Positions 21,492-31,107 of a DNA stretch of 64,000 bases are shown here, in pieces (position 1 is the stretch's first letter; every line of letters begins with the position of its first letter). The notes beneath the pieces are model-generated. The model did no database searches. It saw nothing but the letters and a program-made list of their open reading frames with translations, and was not told where the DNA came from. This DNA comes from Coprinopsis marcescibilis. Its lineage: Eukaryota > Basidiomycota > Agaricomycetes > Agaricales > Psathyrellaceae. The DNA is taken from contig ML210182.1 in the NCBI GenBank assembly GCA_004369085.1, forward strand, positions 124,001 through 188,000, read 5' to 3'. The position numbers were made by a program, and so were the translations under genes.

Positions 21492-22762
21492 ATGTCGGGA
21501 CTAGGTCTAATTACCTGGGCGGCTTCTGGCCTTCAATTGTTGTCTTCAAAGCTCGTTCACCCAGTTTACTTTCCATATCCTTGGGCGCCCGTCCTTCATG
21601 CAGCCAGAATATCGCTCGTATTTCAGTCGCTCGGGAGGAAGAACGACGCCAACTGGAAGCAACTCCTCTGGGGTCCATACATCTTTGGCTATCTCGCAGC
21701 GTGCTGGGGAGGAGGAGTTATAACCCATTTGTTATTGGGATTACCTCCGCCACACTTCTATTCATTCCACCCATTTATCAATTATATCACTGTTCATTTG
21801 GTCCTGACGGCTGTTATCAACCGATACCCACAGGTAAGTAGACGTATATCTTTTGCCGTTGAAGATGAAGACATTAATGGATTACGTTCTTAGATTCTAG
21901 TACCAAAGATATTTGACACAGTGTTATTCCCGCTAGACGGTCTCCTCCGCGCCCATGCAGTCGTCTCCGCCATCTCCCTGCTCGCCTCGCCTTCCATCTC
22001 CACGCCTTTATCAGGACTTTCGCAGCCCAGCCCATTTAAAGCGATGGATACCCCCTTTGGGCATATGCTACTCGGGGCTCTTGCTTCAGCATTCGGTGGT
22101 ATAGCCCTCAACACGCTGTCCTTATGGTCCAACGATTGGAAATTCACCACCCCGCCGATTCTCAAAGCTAGTATTTGGGGAAGTGCCGACGTGTGGGGAG
22201 GAGCTTTAGCGGGTACGTCGATTTCTTGTTCCAATAGCCACACGCATGTTCGCTAAATCTGGGTCTAATCCCACCAGCCGTTGTATATTCCTCGTCCGTC
22301 CATGCGAACGCCTTCGCAGTACCCACTGTTCTCAGCGCCGCCTATTTCCCCCTCACTCTCCTCCCCTCCTGGGTGCTCAACATCTTCTTCAAACCTGGCT
22401 TCAGCTCGATCAACTTCGCAGAGGGCACCAAGCCATACATGCACTTCACCTTTCCTATCATCTACACGTTGCTTGGGCTCAAAAACACTGATATAGTCGC
22501 TGTTCCTGAGGACCCAACTGCGGAGGTGAATCTGGAGGAAATTCGAGCCCCACTTATGCAGGTCGTCGGGATCGATATTGGGACCATTCAGGCGAAGGCG
22601 CTAGCTGCGGTTGTTTTGGCGACGATATTTGGGCTGAGAGTGCTTGTGACGCACTGGCTTGTTGAACCACCGAGAGTCGGATCTAAACCCAAATCCCAGG
22701 ATTCTGGGTCAAGTACCAGCGTTGGAAAAGGAGACACGCAGAGTAGAGTCTCGAAAAGATAA
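21492..22762 (+). CDS. Multi-pass membrane protein resembling TRIC cation channels
   Basis: Three exons (21492-21833, 21894-22212, 22278-22762) give 381 residues from ATG MSGLGLITW. Several hydrophobic segments are visible. One contains CWGGGVITHLLLGLPPPHFY, and the following region ends in FPLDGLLRAHAVVSA. The GGG-x-x-T/S-x-LLG-PP pattern and the downstream alternating basic/hydrophobic pattern recall trimeric intracellular cation channels of the ER, which conduct counter-ions during Ca2+ release. The tail is Ser/Lys-rich and probably cytosolic. The gene model is firm; the family assignment rests on a short motif and could be wrong. Confidence 0.8.
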
Positions 22763-23208
22763 ATAGACTAAAATGGAGTTATTGTAAGGACAGTACTATC
22801 TTTAAATTATTATATTATGAACGTCCTTGCAGCGTGAGGGGACGAGACTGACCGGCAAAGTTGTGTGGCCATATGTTTCGGTAAACCCGTTTGGTCACCA
22901 AGGCGCCTCCTGTCAGACATCAGATGCTCAGATTAGGCGCTCGCTGGTTTGCTTCGTAAGACAATACGCTGGAACGACTCTAACCGATACAACAAACAAT
23001 CTATTCCTTTTATATACGGTGATAATAAACAAAAACTCATTTGTCCGGATAATTTATGCGGTGTTACATGCAAAGCAAATGATTTGGCATGGCGAATTGC
23101 ACATGCTCGTTTACATTAGTTATATAAATTACGGTGCGGATTATGGATGGTGGTAGCTGTAAAAGAGTGACTGCGATAGCAAAAGAGAGGAAATTCCTAT
23201 CGTCTTGG
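22763..23208. other. Convergent intergenic region
   Basis: This is 3' flank of two convergent genes (21492-22762 plus, 23209-24605 minus). It is AT-rich with nothing further recognised. Confidence 0.6.
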
Positions 23209-24605
23209 TTACACCGGGGAACCTTTGGTATCGTTGACGAGCGTCTGCCCCTGGTCAGACATGTATGATTGAGAGTGTTCAGTGCGTATTTTTGTCGGTG
23301 TCATGGTATCGAGGTGGTGCTGCTCGGTGACTGACTGGCTGATGGTGGCGATAATGGGCATGGTCGGTCGTCGGCCGTCCTCACTGTCGCCAGCCATCCA
23401 GGATGGGAAGACAGAGTTGGTGGGGTATTGGGTTCTGGCGGCATCGTTCTTGGCGACATGGGTCCGGATGGCGAGGAGGAGGAAGACGATACCTATGGAG
23501 AAAGGATTGGGTTATCAAAGAAAGACCGATGGATGAAGCGCAACTAACCCATGGTGGGAACAATCATGTGTTGGATGACGACCAGACCGGGGTGGGTCAT
23601 ATAGAACAAGATGATCATGATGAACACCTCAAACGTGTAAACCGCGGCGGATTCAACGACGATACGGGCAATGGTGAAAAGATCTACAGTCGAGGCCAGG
23701 ACCAATCCAGAAGCACGCGTCTCTCTGTGCTGCTTGTAGATTTTGTAAGCGATAAGACCGGTGGTGATCAAGTTCTGGGCCAAGTTGACGGGGAAGATGA
23801 CCTTCATGAAGGGCTCCATGGTCGAGTAGGGAATGCTGGTAGGATTTTGGAACCAGTACCAGTTGACAATAGTTGTTGCTGGGGAGATGGTCGGTAAGTC
23901 TATAACTTCAAAAACACAAAAAGTGCACATACCCACGCTAACTGCCAACAGGAAGGCTGGAAAGGCGATAACGTAGTAGTTCCTTCGCCAAATCAAGAAG
24001 CAACGGTAGATCTGAACCCAATATCAGAGGCGAAGGCGAAGAAATAAAAGCAGGAAGACACGCACAACCAAAACGTCGCCAATCCATGTCAACAAGCCTC
24101 CGATAACGGCGTGTATAAAATTGTCCCATTGGCTGAAATCCTGGAAGTAAACCACGGGAACACCGACTGGTGAATTGACATAAAGTGCGTAAGCCCGGAT
24201 CATCTTGTAGACAACGCTGACTTCGAGGGAGGATAGCAGGTAAGTTAAACCCTTCAAGAAGTCGGACGAGAGGACCCTTACTATTATGTATGACAATCAG
24301 GATAAACATCATGATGATTCCACTAAGGAAAACTCTGGAAGCGAAATGATCCAAAGACCGCTTTCGTGTCATTATCCGAATGGCAACAATAAACATGGCA
24401 AGGTAGATGCCAAAGAGAACGGTCTGGAACGTTCAATGTGGTCAGAGAATCACACGTCGCGAATGACTTCAGTGCTCACCTCCGCCCAGAAACCTGCCAA
24501 ATAATGCGTTTGATACCTCGCATCGAGAATGAAAGGTACAGATTCGCCATTTGAGTTATCTCCCAATACCACTCCTCCACCTGCATCTGTGCCTGTGGTC
24601 GCCAT
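23209..24605 (-). CDS. Agaricomycete-type seven-transmembrane protein
   Basis: Six exons (24605-24480, 24423-24282, 24220-24066, 24011-23933, 23878-23549, 23492-23209) join to 371 residues from ATG 24605. About seven hydrophobic helices are visible, including TVLFGIYLAMFIVAIRI, GIIMMFILIVIH, AVIGGLLTWIGDVLV and VFIMIILFYM. The block ARIVVESAAVYT in the sixth segment is typical of a large 7TM family in mushroom-forming fungi whose ligands are unknown. The C-terminal tail is hydrophilic and Thr/Ser-rich. It is not an STE3 pheromone receptor: the STE3 N-terminal helices and characteristic loops are missing. A GGGAA repeat (24627-24648, plus strand) lies in its 5' leader. Confidence 0.85.
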
Positions 24606-27099
24606 AGTGCTCTTAAGGGAGTAAGGGAAGGGAAGGGAAGGGAAGGAGCGTCGGGGGGAGGACGAGCCTACGGAGATGGAAGAAGTGATGGGGGGCAGAA
24701 CGCACTGGGAGAGCAAATTGAAATCGATTTCCTTAAAACCAAACGGCGGGTGCAAATTTGGTTCCTCATACCCCCAAAACCGTCATCCGCATGGCATCAC
24801 AGGGCATCACCTGGATAGACCCTGAGTGCTTAATGATGAGTTCCTGGAGCGAAAGATCCATTTTCCTTTCGTACCTCATTTCCACGCCCTTAAATTTCCT
24901 ATATGTAGAACTTAACTGCACTCTCACGTTGCAGCCACATAATATTCCGAATTCAAATTGTCAAAGGGCGGCGTCCACTGCGCCCCCTAGAAACCTCACA
25001 CCATCACTGTGTACTCGGTCACCTAACGGGGTCGTGTTACATAGGCTGAGTCCTGACTGAGTTCTCTTTCCTGTGGCTGATTTCGAAATCCGGCCGTCGT
25101 TGGCGGAAGAAGAAGATACCGGCGATCGAGTGGCAAATGAGATTGGCCGGCTGAGCGCTCGGTCCATTGCGCGTCTGCATGGGGGTGGTTTACGAGCTTA
25201 CCGGTGTTCACAACAAAAGGTACAGAAGGTAAGCTCTTTTAAGGCAAAGATGGTCTGAAATGTCTCATTCGCTTTTATTCCTCGCCCTAGCCAGTAGAAA
25301 GTGTCCCGAATGAACCAGCCAAGGTGGTTTCAAGGTGGATAGGGTCCCGACCGAAGCCTTGGCTGATGGCGGATCACAAACCAAGTGTGGCATTGGAGCA
25401 TCACGATAGCGAAAGCGAATTTTCTGAAGAGGCCCGGGAAGCTACATAGGGGCTTGTGTCCAGTTGCATTAGACTTTATTAGGCTGACCTCTGGCATTCG
25501 ATCAGAATATTCTATTGGAATTCACAGCACATAGTAAGTAGTGTGTAGTCGTCTCCTTGTTGCTAACACATCTTGTCATTTCAGTTTTGCGCAATGAAAT
25601 GCAGCCTCTCATCCATAGGCTATTAGGAGAAAACAATTTGGAAGCTGGTTCTCATTTATGTCTGGTATGCACCCCTTCGAAAAACAGGCGCCCTATTTAA
25701 GGTAGGCGGCTGAATCAGAGTGTTCTCGCGCTTTTGTTTAGCGTATTTCCAACAATTAATTATCATATGGTCACAGTTACGCTCAAACGCGCCCCTGAAC
25801 CTCCCTGAACCCCCCTTGGTTGATCGAGAATTGATTGTCCACAAGGAGGTATACTGTTTTTCCCGCTCAAAACACAGTGACTGCCGTCACGGGATATCGT
25901 ACTACTCACTATCGTGAATGGTACATTCCGAGCTGACTAGCGTGCATTAACTTGCACTTTGAAAGCACGCTGCTCGAAGATATGACTTAGCTTTACGAAA
26001 TCGATAAGCCTGGGTGCACTAACGATTGGCTATGATGTATTCCAGCGGCCTAACTTTCAACGGATTCAGAAGCCTTGGCGGTCTTTTTCCCGCACCCAAG
26101 AGCGCCCGAGGCCATCAATACTTGTCAATCTCGGGCATGGGAGGACATGAGAAAGTATTGATTAATTACTGGCACGCGAGGGTACTGCATGCACACATGG
26201 AGGCCACACCGCCAATGTGAATTGGCGGGTTACTTGCCAGTATTATGTTGCACATGCAACGCCCAGTAACCAAGGATATTAAAATTCGATATTGAGCAAA
26301 GAGGCACTTTCGCATTCTGATGGACCTTGAAATCAGGTGAAAACCCAATACATTCAGGATGGCGTTACTTGCGCGTCACACAAGTTACAACTATCAGCTG
26401 TAATACTCTCGGGGATAAGAGATTGCCTACTCTACGCAGTGCCGTTCCCGACTGTAGCTTTCAAGTCCTTCTACAGTCGGAGTCATCTTGACAGCCATAA
26501 ATAACAATCTAATGACTGGCTTTGGGCAATCCGCGCCCCCTCTCCGAAGCCACATACCGAACGGCCGAAGCACAGGTGGGCAACTTCACTTCTAATGCTT
26601 GATCCTGTGGGACGGACTCTGCTTTCTACTACTTCGCTACAACCTTCATTTGGACGCTTCACAAAATACGTACTGTCTTCAAATTTGATTTAATCTTGGC
26701 TTCCCAACCTCATCTTGAGGTTCGTCATTTTTTGGTACCTTCCATAAGTAGACATAGCTGCACTATTGTTTGGATCTGAACAGAGAAGCCCGAGAGAGAT
26801 GTATTATCGTAGAAAACAAAAGAGCAAGCCGTAACCCTTAATCTCTCTCCAGACTAAAATGGCCCGTGTCATCACCTTCTTCGTGAGTTCTGCGGTGGGC
26901 CCGGCAGTATATGTGAGCCAGTCAACGATTTATCTTTTAGCAGGTTTCATATTCTGACCATGTTTATGGTTATTTTTAGATACAATTGATGTGGCGTACC
27001 ACGAGGACCAGATCCTACACGAATGTCATTTTTTATTGTTGCAACTTCTCTTAGGCAGATTCCTGTTCAAATTGATACTCTCGGGCAGCTTCGAGGCGC
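24606..27099. other. 2.5-kb region without a supported gene
   Basis: Short open frames (for example 25073-25258) lack family motifs or consistent splicing. An ATG at 26858 (MARVITFF) is followed by GTGAGT and could be an upstream exon, but no continuation was found. No tRNA or clear repeat was seen. Confidence 0.45.
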
Positions 27100-27106
27100 T
27101 ATAAAG
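27100..27106 (+). promoter_or_regulatory. TATA box of the pheromone precursor gene
   Basis: TATAAAG lies about 100 bp upstream of ATG 27201, in a fitting place for a short intronless transcript. Confidence 0.5.
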
Positions 27107-27200
27107 AGGTTTGCCAAAGTTCTGTCGACTTCAGAGACCTCATTCCTCAGGAATCTCGACTCAAAGTCCAAGCACTCAGCATCGCTTTGCCCTCGCTCTA

Positions 27201-27320
27201 ATGGACTCCTTCTTCACTCTCTTTACCCACAGTGGCTCTGATTCTACCCTGGCAGATATCCCTGCAGACAACGAGACCGGAGGCGGCAGCGGCAGTACCT
27301 CTTACTGCACGATTGCATAA
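27201..27320 (+). CDS. Lipopeptide mating-pheromone-type precursor (CAAX peptide)
   Basis: A 39-residue intronless frame starts MDSFFTLFTH and ends SGSTSYCTIA-stop. The start MDSF/MDxF followed by LF is the usual opening of basidiomycete pheromone precursors. The last four residues CTIA form a CAAX box for farnesylation, AAX removal and carboxymethylation. Just inside, ADNET gives the charged pair expected at the N-terminal cleavage site, leaving a Gly/Ser-rich mature peptide of about 11-13 residues ending in Cys. Such peptides bind STE3-type receptors in mating or as non-mating paralogues. No STE3 gene lies in this window; the 7TM gene 2.6 kb upstream is of another family. The frame is short, so the call rests on the combined motifs. 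Confidence 0.75.
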   Translation: MDSFFTLFTHSGSDSTLADIPADNETGGGSGSTSYCTIA

Positions 27321-27961
27321 GCGCCCATTCACACTTCCAATCCCAGAACTCAGATCGTAGGTGTTATCTCTTCTTACCTACCCGAATAACGCTCATATTC
27401 GCCACAAAGTACAAACCAATCTCTGAAAGAACTCCCGGCCTTGCCGGCCCATGTATTAAAACCACTACACTATCATTCCCAACAACTGCATCCAGCGCAC
27501 AAGAGAAATAACATCGACATCATTCTCCAGCATTATCATTATTCCATCGCCACCCTAGATTACACTAGGGGAACACACCGCTTCGATCTTCCCGTGTTCC
27601 CCTTTGTTTTATTATCGCTTGTAACCACAAATAGGTGTTTTTCCACGAAATCGAATTTTATATCGCACAAAGTTGCACCAAACAACAAGAGCGATGCTCT
27701 CCGAGCACTTATGATTGCCATGTATTGTAAATCGTGAGCTGGCAGAGGAATAATAAAATTCACGACCTATGAAATGAAGATGAGGATGTGAGCGCCATTC
27801 AACTTCAACTTGTGATTTCAAATTTGTCAATGGCAAACGATATTGCCACCCTTCAGGAGAATCCACTGCTAAACAAGTCCAAGATATCTAAATGTCCTAA
27901 ATAAAGCGCACAGTCCGTTACTAATATGATAATTTCCAATGAACAGACAGAGATTCGGAGC
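27321..27961. other. Intergenic between pheromone precursor and cerato-platanin
   Basis: Presumed 3' UTR of the precursor and 3' flank of the convergent cerato-platanin. Nothing else recognised. Confidence 0.5.
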
Positions 27962-28114
27962 ACTAGGTAGTTGGGTAAAGTCGACAATTGTCTAGTCCAA
28001 GAATGTCAGAGTTCATATAATGTAAGAGCACCAGAGACTATTAAGTTCGTCATGGAAGTCGTGAAAAAGGAATCCATAGTCATATCGTGACGCCTATTAA
28101 GGCTTGCGATCCGC

Positions 28115-28711
28115 TTACAATCCACACACCGAAGCGGCCACAGCCCTCGCAACCGCGTTAACGCGACCGAGTTCCACCGCCCTTCCACCCGTCAGGGTGT
28201 TCAACGCAGCCGGTGCGACATTGAAAGAATTCACCGCCACATCCACAGCCAACACGTTAACCCTTCTCGTCGTACCATTGCTGGTGAAAGAAAGCTCCCA
28301 GCATGAGCCACACGCGGGGCTGTTCCATCCAGTCACCGCAAACGCGCCTCCGATGTTCGGGAAGCTGGGCAAAGAGCCAAAGGTCGTGAACCCCTTGGAT
28401 AAAAGACCGTTGGGACCGTCAGAGCAGGAGACAGTACGCAGAGATTGGCCTGCGTTCCCGTATGCTGGGTCATAGCTGACGGTGGTGTTGACAATGACTG
28501 GAGAAGGGGTAGGCTGAGGAACGATGGTTGACGAAGGGGGTGGAGGACTAGGGGTGGCGGACACAGTCGACGAAGGGGGTAGACTAGGGGTGGCAGACAC
28601 GCTCGTCGTTGGTACAGGCCCAACAGTCGTTCGGGTGATGGTAATGGTTATAACCTGCCCGAGAGCAAGGAGAGGGAGGGCCGAAAGCGAAAGAAGAGAG
28701 AGGTACTTCAT
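28115..28711 (-). CDS. Cerato-platanin family protein with Ser/Pro/Thr linker
   Basis: The intronless frame of 198 residues begins with a signal peptide (MKYLSLLSLSALPLLALGQ). A 50-residue Pro/Ser/Thr-rich linker follows, probably O-glycosylated, and then a complete cerato-platanin domain: VSYDPAYGNAGQSL, VSCSDGPNGL, GFTTFGSLPSFPNIGG, WNSPACGSCWEL, and the terminal VAASVCGL. The four conserved cysteines are present. Cerato-platanins are small secreted double-psi-beta-barrel, expansin-like proteins that bind chitin oligomers and self-assemble at surfaces; no catalytic role is assigned. A TATA box lies 64 bp upstream. The gene is the parent or sibling of the copy at 41576-42319. Confidence 0.95.
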   Translation of the reverse strand: MKYLSLLSLSALPLLALGQVITITITRTTVGPVPTTSVSATPSLPPSSTVSATPSPPPPSSTIVPQPTPSPVIVNTTVSYDPAYGNAGQSLRTVSCSDGPNGLLSKGFTTFGSLPSFPNIGGAFAVTGWNSPACGSCWELSFTSNGTTRRVNVLAVDVAVNSFNVAPAALNTLTGGRAVELGRVNAVARAVAASVCGL

Positions 28712-28774
28712 TTTGGCGGGGAAGTGAAATGGGTAAGAAATAAATTGACCATTCCTAATACCGTTAGATACCTG

Positions 28775-28782
28775 CTTTTATA
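28775..28782 (-). promoter_or_regulatory. TATA box of cerato-platanin gene 1
   Basis: TATAAAAG on the minus strand, 64 bp before the ATG; the same element precedes the duplicated gene. Confidence 0.6.
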
Positions 28783-29272
28783 TCCGAGAATATCGAGGCT
28801 GTTAGTGTGGATAAGGACACAGGATCTAAAGAATTCGAGAATATGGATGGTGGCAAGACCGAAGCACGATTTCACCGTATATTTTTCCTGTAAGGGAGAG
28901 CGTGACCATTTTCGACACAGCGGCACGAGATCAAAGAACAGTGATATTCATCTCTCCGACCCCTGATCATATTACAGGAAATGTGCACAACAAAGGCTCA
29001 AGAGCTGAGAAATTAAAAACGCGGGATAAAAAGGTCCCAAAACATGTCCAGGAGATAGTCCGAATGTGTATGTGAGGTAAGGAGTCCAACGGTTCGTAAG
29101 TAAGAGTACAATGACGTTGACAGTCCAAAGCAAATGAGTCATGGGTGTTCGTAAAAGTTCCATGAGGCGAGAAAGTTCAAGAATTTGTCCAGTGTCCTAT
29201 GTGTTCTTGGCATATGGAGTTCTATTAAAAGAGCTGAATTAACTTGGGAATTGATACCAGAATGCGAGCCAC

Positions 29273-29707
29273 TCACCAAAGCCCGCAAGCCGAGGCGGGG
29301 ACTTGTCTGGCGGCAACGTTCACGCGACCCAATTGAACGGCCTGACCGCTGGTAAGCTCGTTTAAAGCCCCTTGAGCGATGTTGTATCCGCCCCGACCAA
29401 CATCGACGGCGACAATATTAATAGTCCTTCGAGCTCCATTTGCGGGGGTGTACGCCAACTCCCAGCAGGTTCCACACGCAGGCGAGTTCCACCCAGTCAC
29501 AGCGGGAACACCACCAATTCTGGGAAACTGCGGCAAAGAACCAAAGGTGGTAAAACCACGGGTCAAGAGGCCGTTGGGACCGTCAGAACAAGCAACGGAG
29601 CCCAGGGATCCACCCCGGTTGTCATAAACAACGTCGTAGCTCGCAGTCTGTGCTGAAACGAACGTAAAAAGAAGAGCGGAGCACAGGGTTGCAAACGAAG
29701 TCTTCAT
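29273..29707 (-). CDS. Cerato-platanin family protein, short form
   Basis: 144 residues in one exon: a signal peptide (MKTSFATLCSALLFTFVSAQ) followed directly by the cerato-platanin domain. It has SYDVVYDNRGGSLGSV, CSDGPNGLLTRGFTTFGSLP, WNSPACGTCWEL and a C-terminal PASACGLW. Four conserved Cys are present and there is no linker, so this is the usual single-domain length of the family. It is tandem with and on the same strand as gene 1 (28115-28711) but clearly more diverged from it than the copy at 41576. The C-terminal Trp comes from reading TGG before TGA. A GTGAGT donor overlaps this point, and splicing would create a TGA after CGL, the normal family end. TATA box at 29774-29781. Confidence 0.95.
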   Translation of the reverse strand: MKTSFATLCSALLFTFVSAQTASYDVVYDNRGGSLGSVACSDGPNGLLTRGFTTFGSLPQFPRIGGVPAVTGWNSPACGTCWELAYTPANGARRTINIVAVDVGRGGYNIAQGALNELTSGQAVQLGRVNVAARQVPASACGLW

Positions 29708-29773
29708 CGTGGGCCTGCGAATGGGAGTTGGGATTGGAGCTTGTTGGAACAGAAGGAACCTGGCAATATACTG

Positions 29774-29781
29774 TTTATATA
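29774..29781 (-). promoter_or_regulatory. TATA box of cerato-platanin gene 2
   Basis: TATATAAA on the minus strand, 67 bp upstream of ATG 29707. Confidence 0.6.
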
Positions 29782-31107
29782 GCCAGACATTGTGATTCCG
29801 CCGAATGGATTCCCTAGGTTATGGCATATGGTGGCCGTCGAAAACTCCTTGTCAGCAGGTGATGCATATTCGTGACTATCCGTCGGCTTCGGAGGACGTA
29901 AAGGCAACTTCTTAGATAGGAGTTGGAGTCGGCACCTGTCACAGAAATGGACTTCCTAGGATGTTGCAAGGCGGAACTAATCTCCAACCGGACACATGAC
30001 GCATGCGACCAGAAAGGTACGCATCTAACGCCGTTCTTTTCTTGAATTAATCCGGTGGCCGTCTCGAAAGGTCTCGAAGGGGCGGGGTTCGTGGTCATCA
30101 TTAGCTTCCAAAGGGCTCGGCAGAAGAAGGTTCGCAGCATTGCCGTCGAGCGAACGGTCTGCGGTGACCGACACCATACGAGAATGCTAAACGGCCGGGG
30201 AAAGAAGCTCTGGGTAGCATGCTCCTGGTATGTTCCGTAGTAAGCTAGCTTGTTCTTCAAGCATTCTTGCGGTCAGCTGGTCTTTTGCTAGTGTTCTGAT
30301 AGACATTCAGAGATAGAGATCGCTGCAATACTTACATGTTGAAACTCCCGAACGAAGTCCGGGTTGTTCTAATTGTTGAGGTTGGCGAATGAATCAGAGT
30401 AGATTCTTGAAGCATGATTGAAGGTCAGCAACTTGAAGGGCAAAAGTCAATTCAAGCAACATGGGAAGCCTTTGGCCTTGAAAGCAAACACAGACAAACA
30501 GACTCTCAAACTTAAAGGCCGGACTGGGCCAAGTTTGCGAATCCGAGAGGTTGCCCCTGTATCGTAGTGGTGGGAGAGATATGTGTGTTGTATTAATGAC
30601 AGTAGAAGTACAGGTATTGTAGTGTGTATCAGTAGTACCTATAAATTGGTGGTGTCGTATTGTTATGTGGCTGAACCCGTTTGCGCCGCTCGCCCCGTGC
30701 CATGAGCACGGGCAATACTCTAGTGTACACTTGAGGCGAAACTAATTGGAGACTGTGCAAACTGTACGATTGCAACACAGACGCCCGGAGGCTACAAATC
30801 TCAGGCCGCGGCGGTCATAAATTGACTGCGACTTGATGGTGCTGATTGTTACATCCTTGGCCAAGTTACACTGTGAGATCACGACTACAGCGATATCTTC
30901 AAGAGCAAGGACGCCAGGATGGGACACAGGCGATTGAATGGAATTTAGTGAACTTCGGAACAATGGACTCGATTAAAGTTCCGCTTGAATAAAGGTAATA
31001 TAGGCGTGGGAACACTGCGGTCACTCATCGTCATGTACAACGGCGGCCTTGGTCCTCCTCGTACCTCACCAATCGATATCCTGGGGCTAACCCCATAGCC
31101 TCCATAT
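29782..31107. other. Divergent intergenic region
   Basis: Lies between the minus-strand cerato-platanin and the plus-strand FG-GAP gene. No gene or repeat recognised. Confidence 0.5.

Larger units (their letters stand above)
27962..28985. repeat. Segmental duplication, copy A (cerato-platanin with flanks)
   Basis: Similarity to 41430-42612 covers the gene, about 130 bp downstream (from GTCGACAATTGTC) and about 270 bp upstream (to GACCCCTGATC near 28970). Confidence 0.75.

Noticed and set aside
23209..24605. 7TM gene as the pheromone receptor partner of the CAAX peptide
   Set aside because: Its sequence lacks STE3 signatures and belongs to another fungal 7TM family; proximity alone is not evidence.
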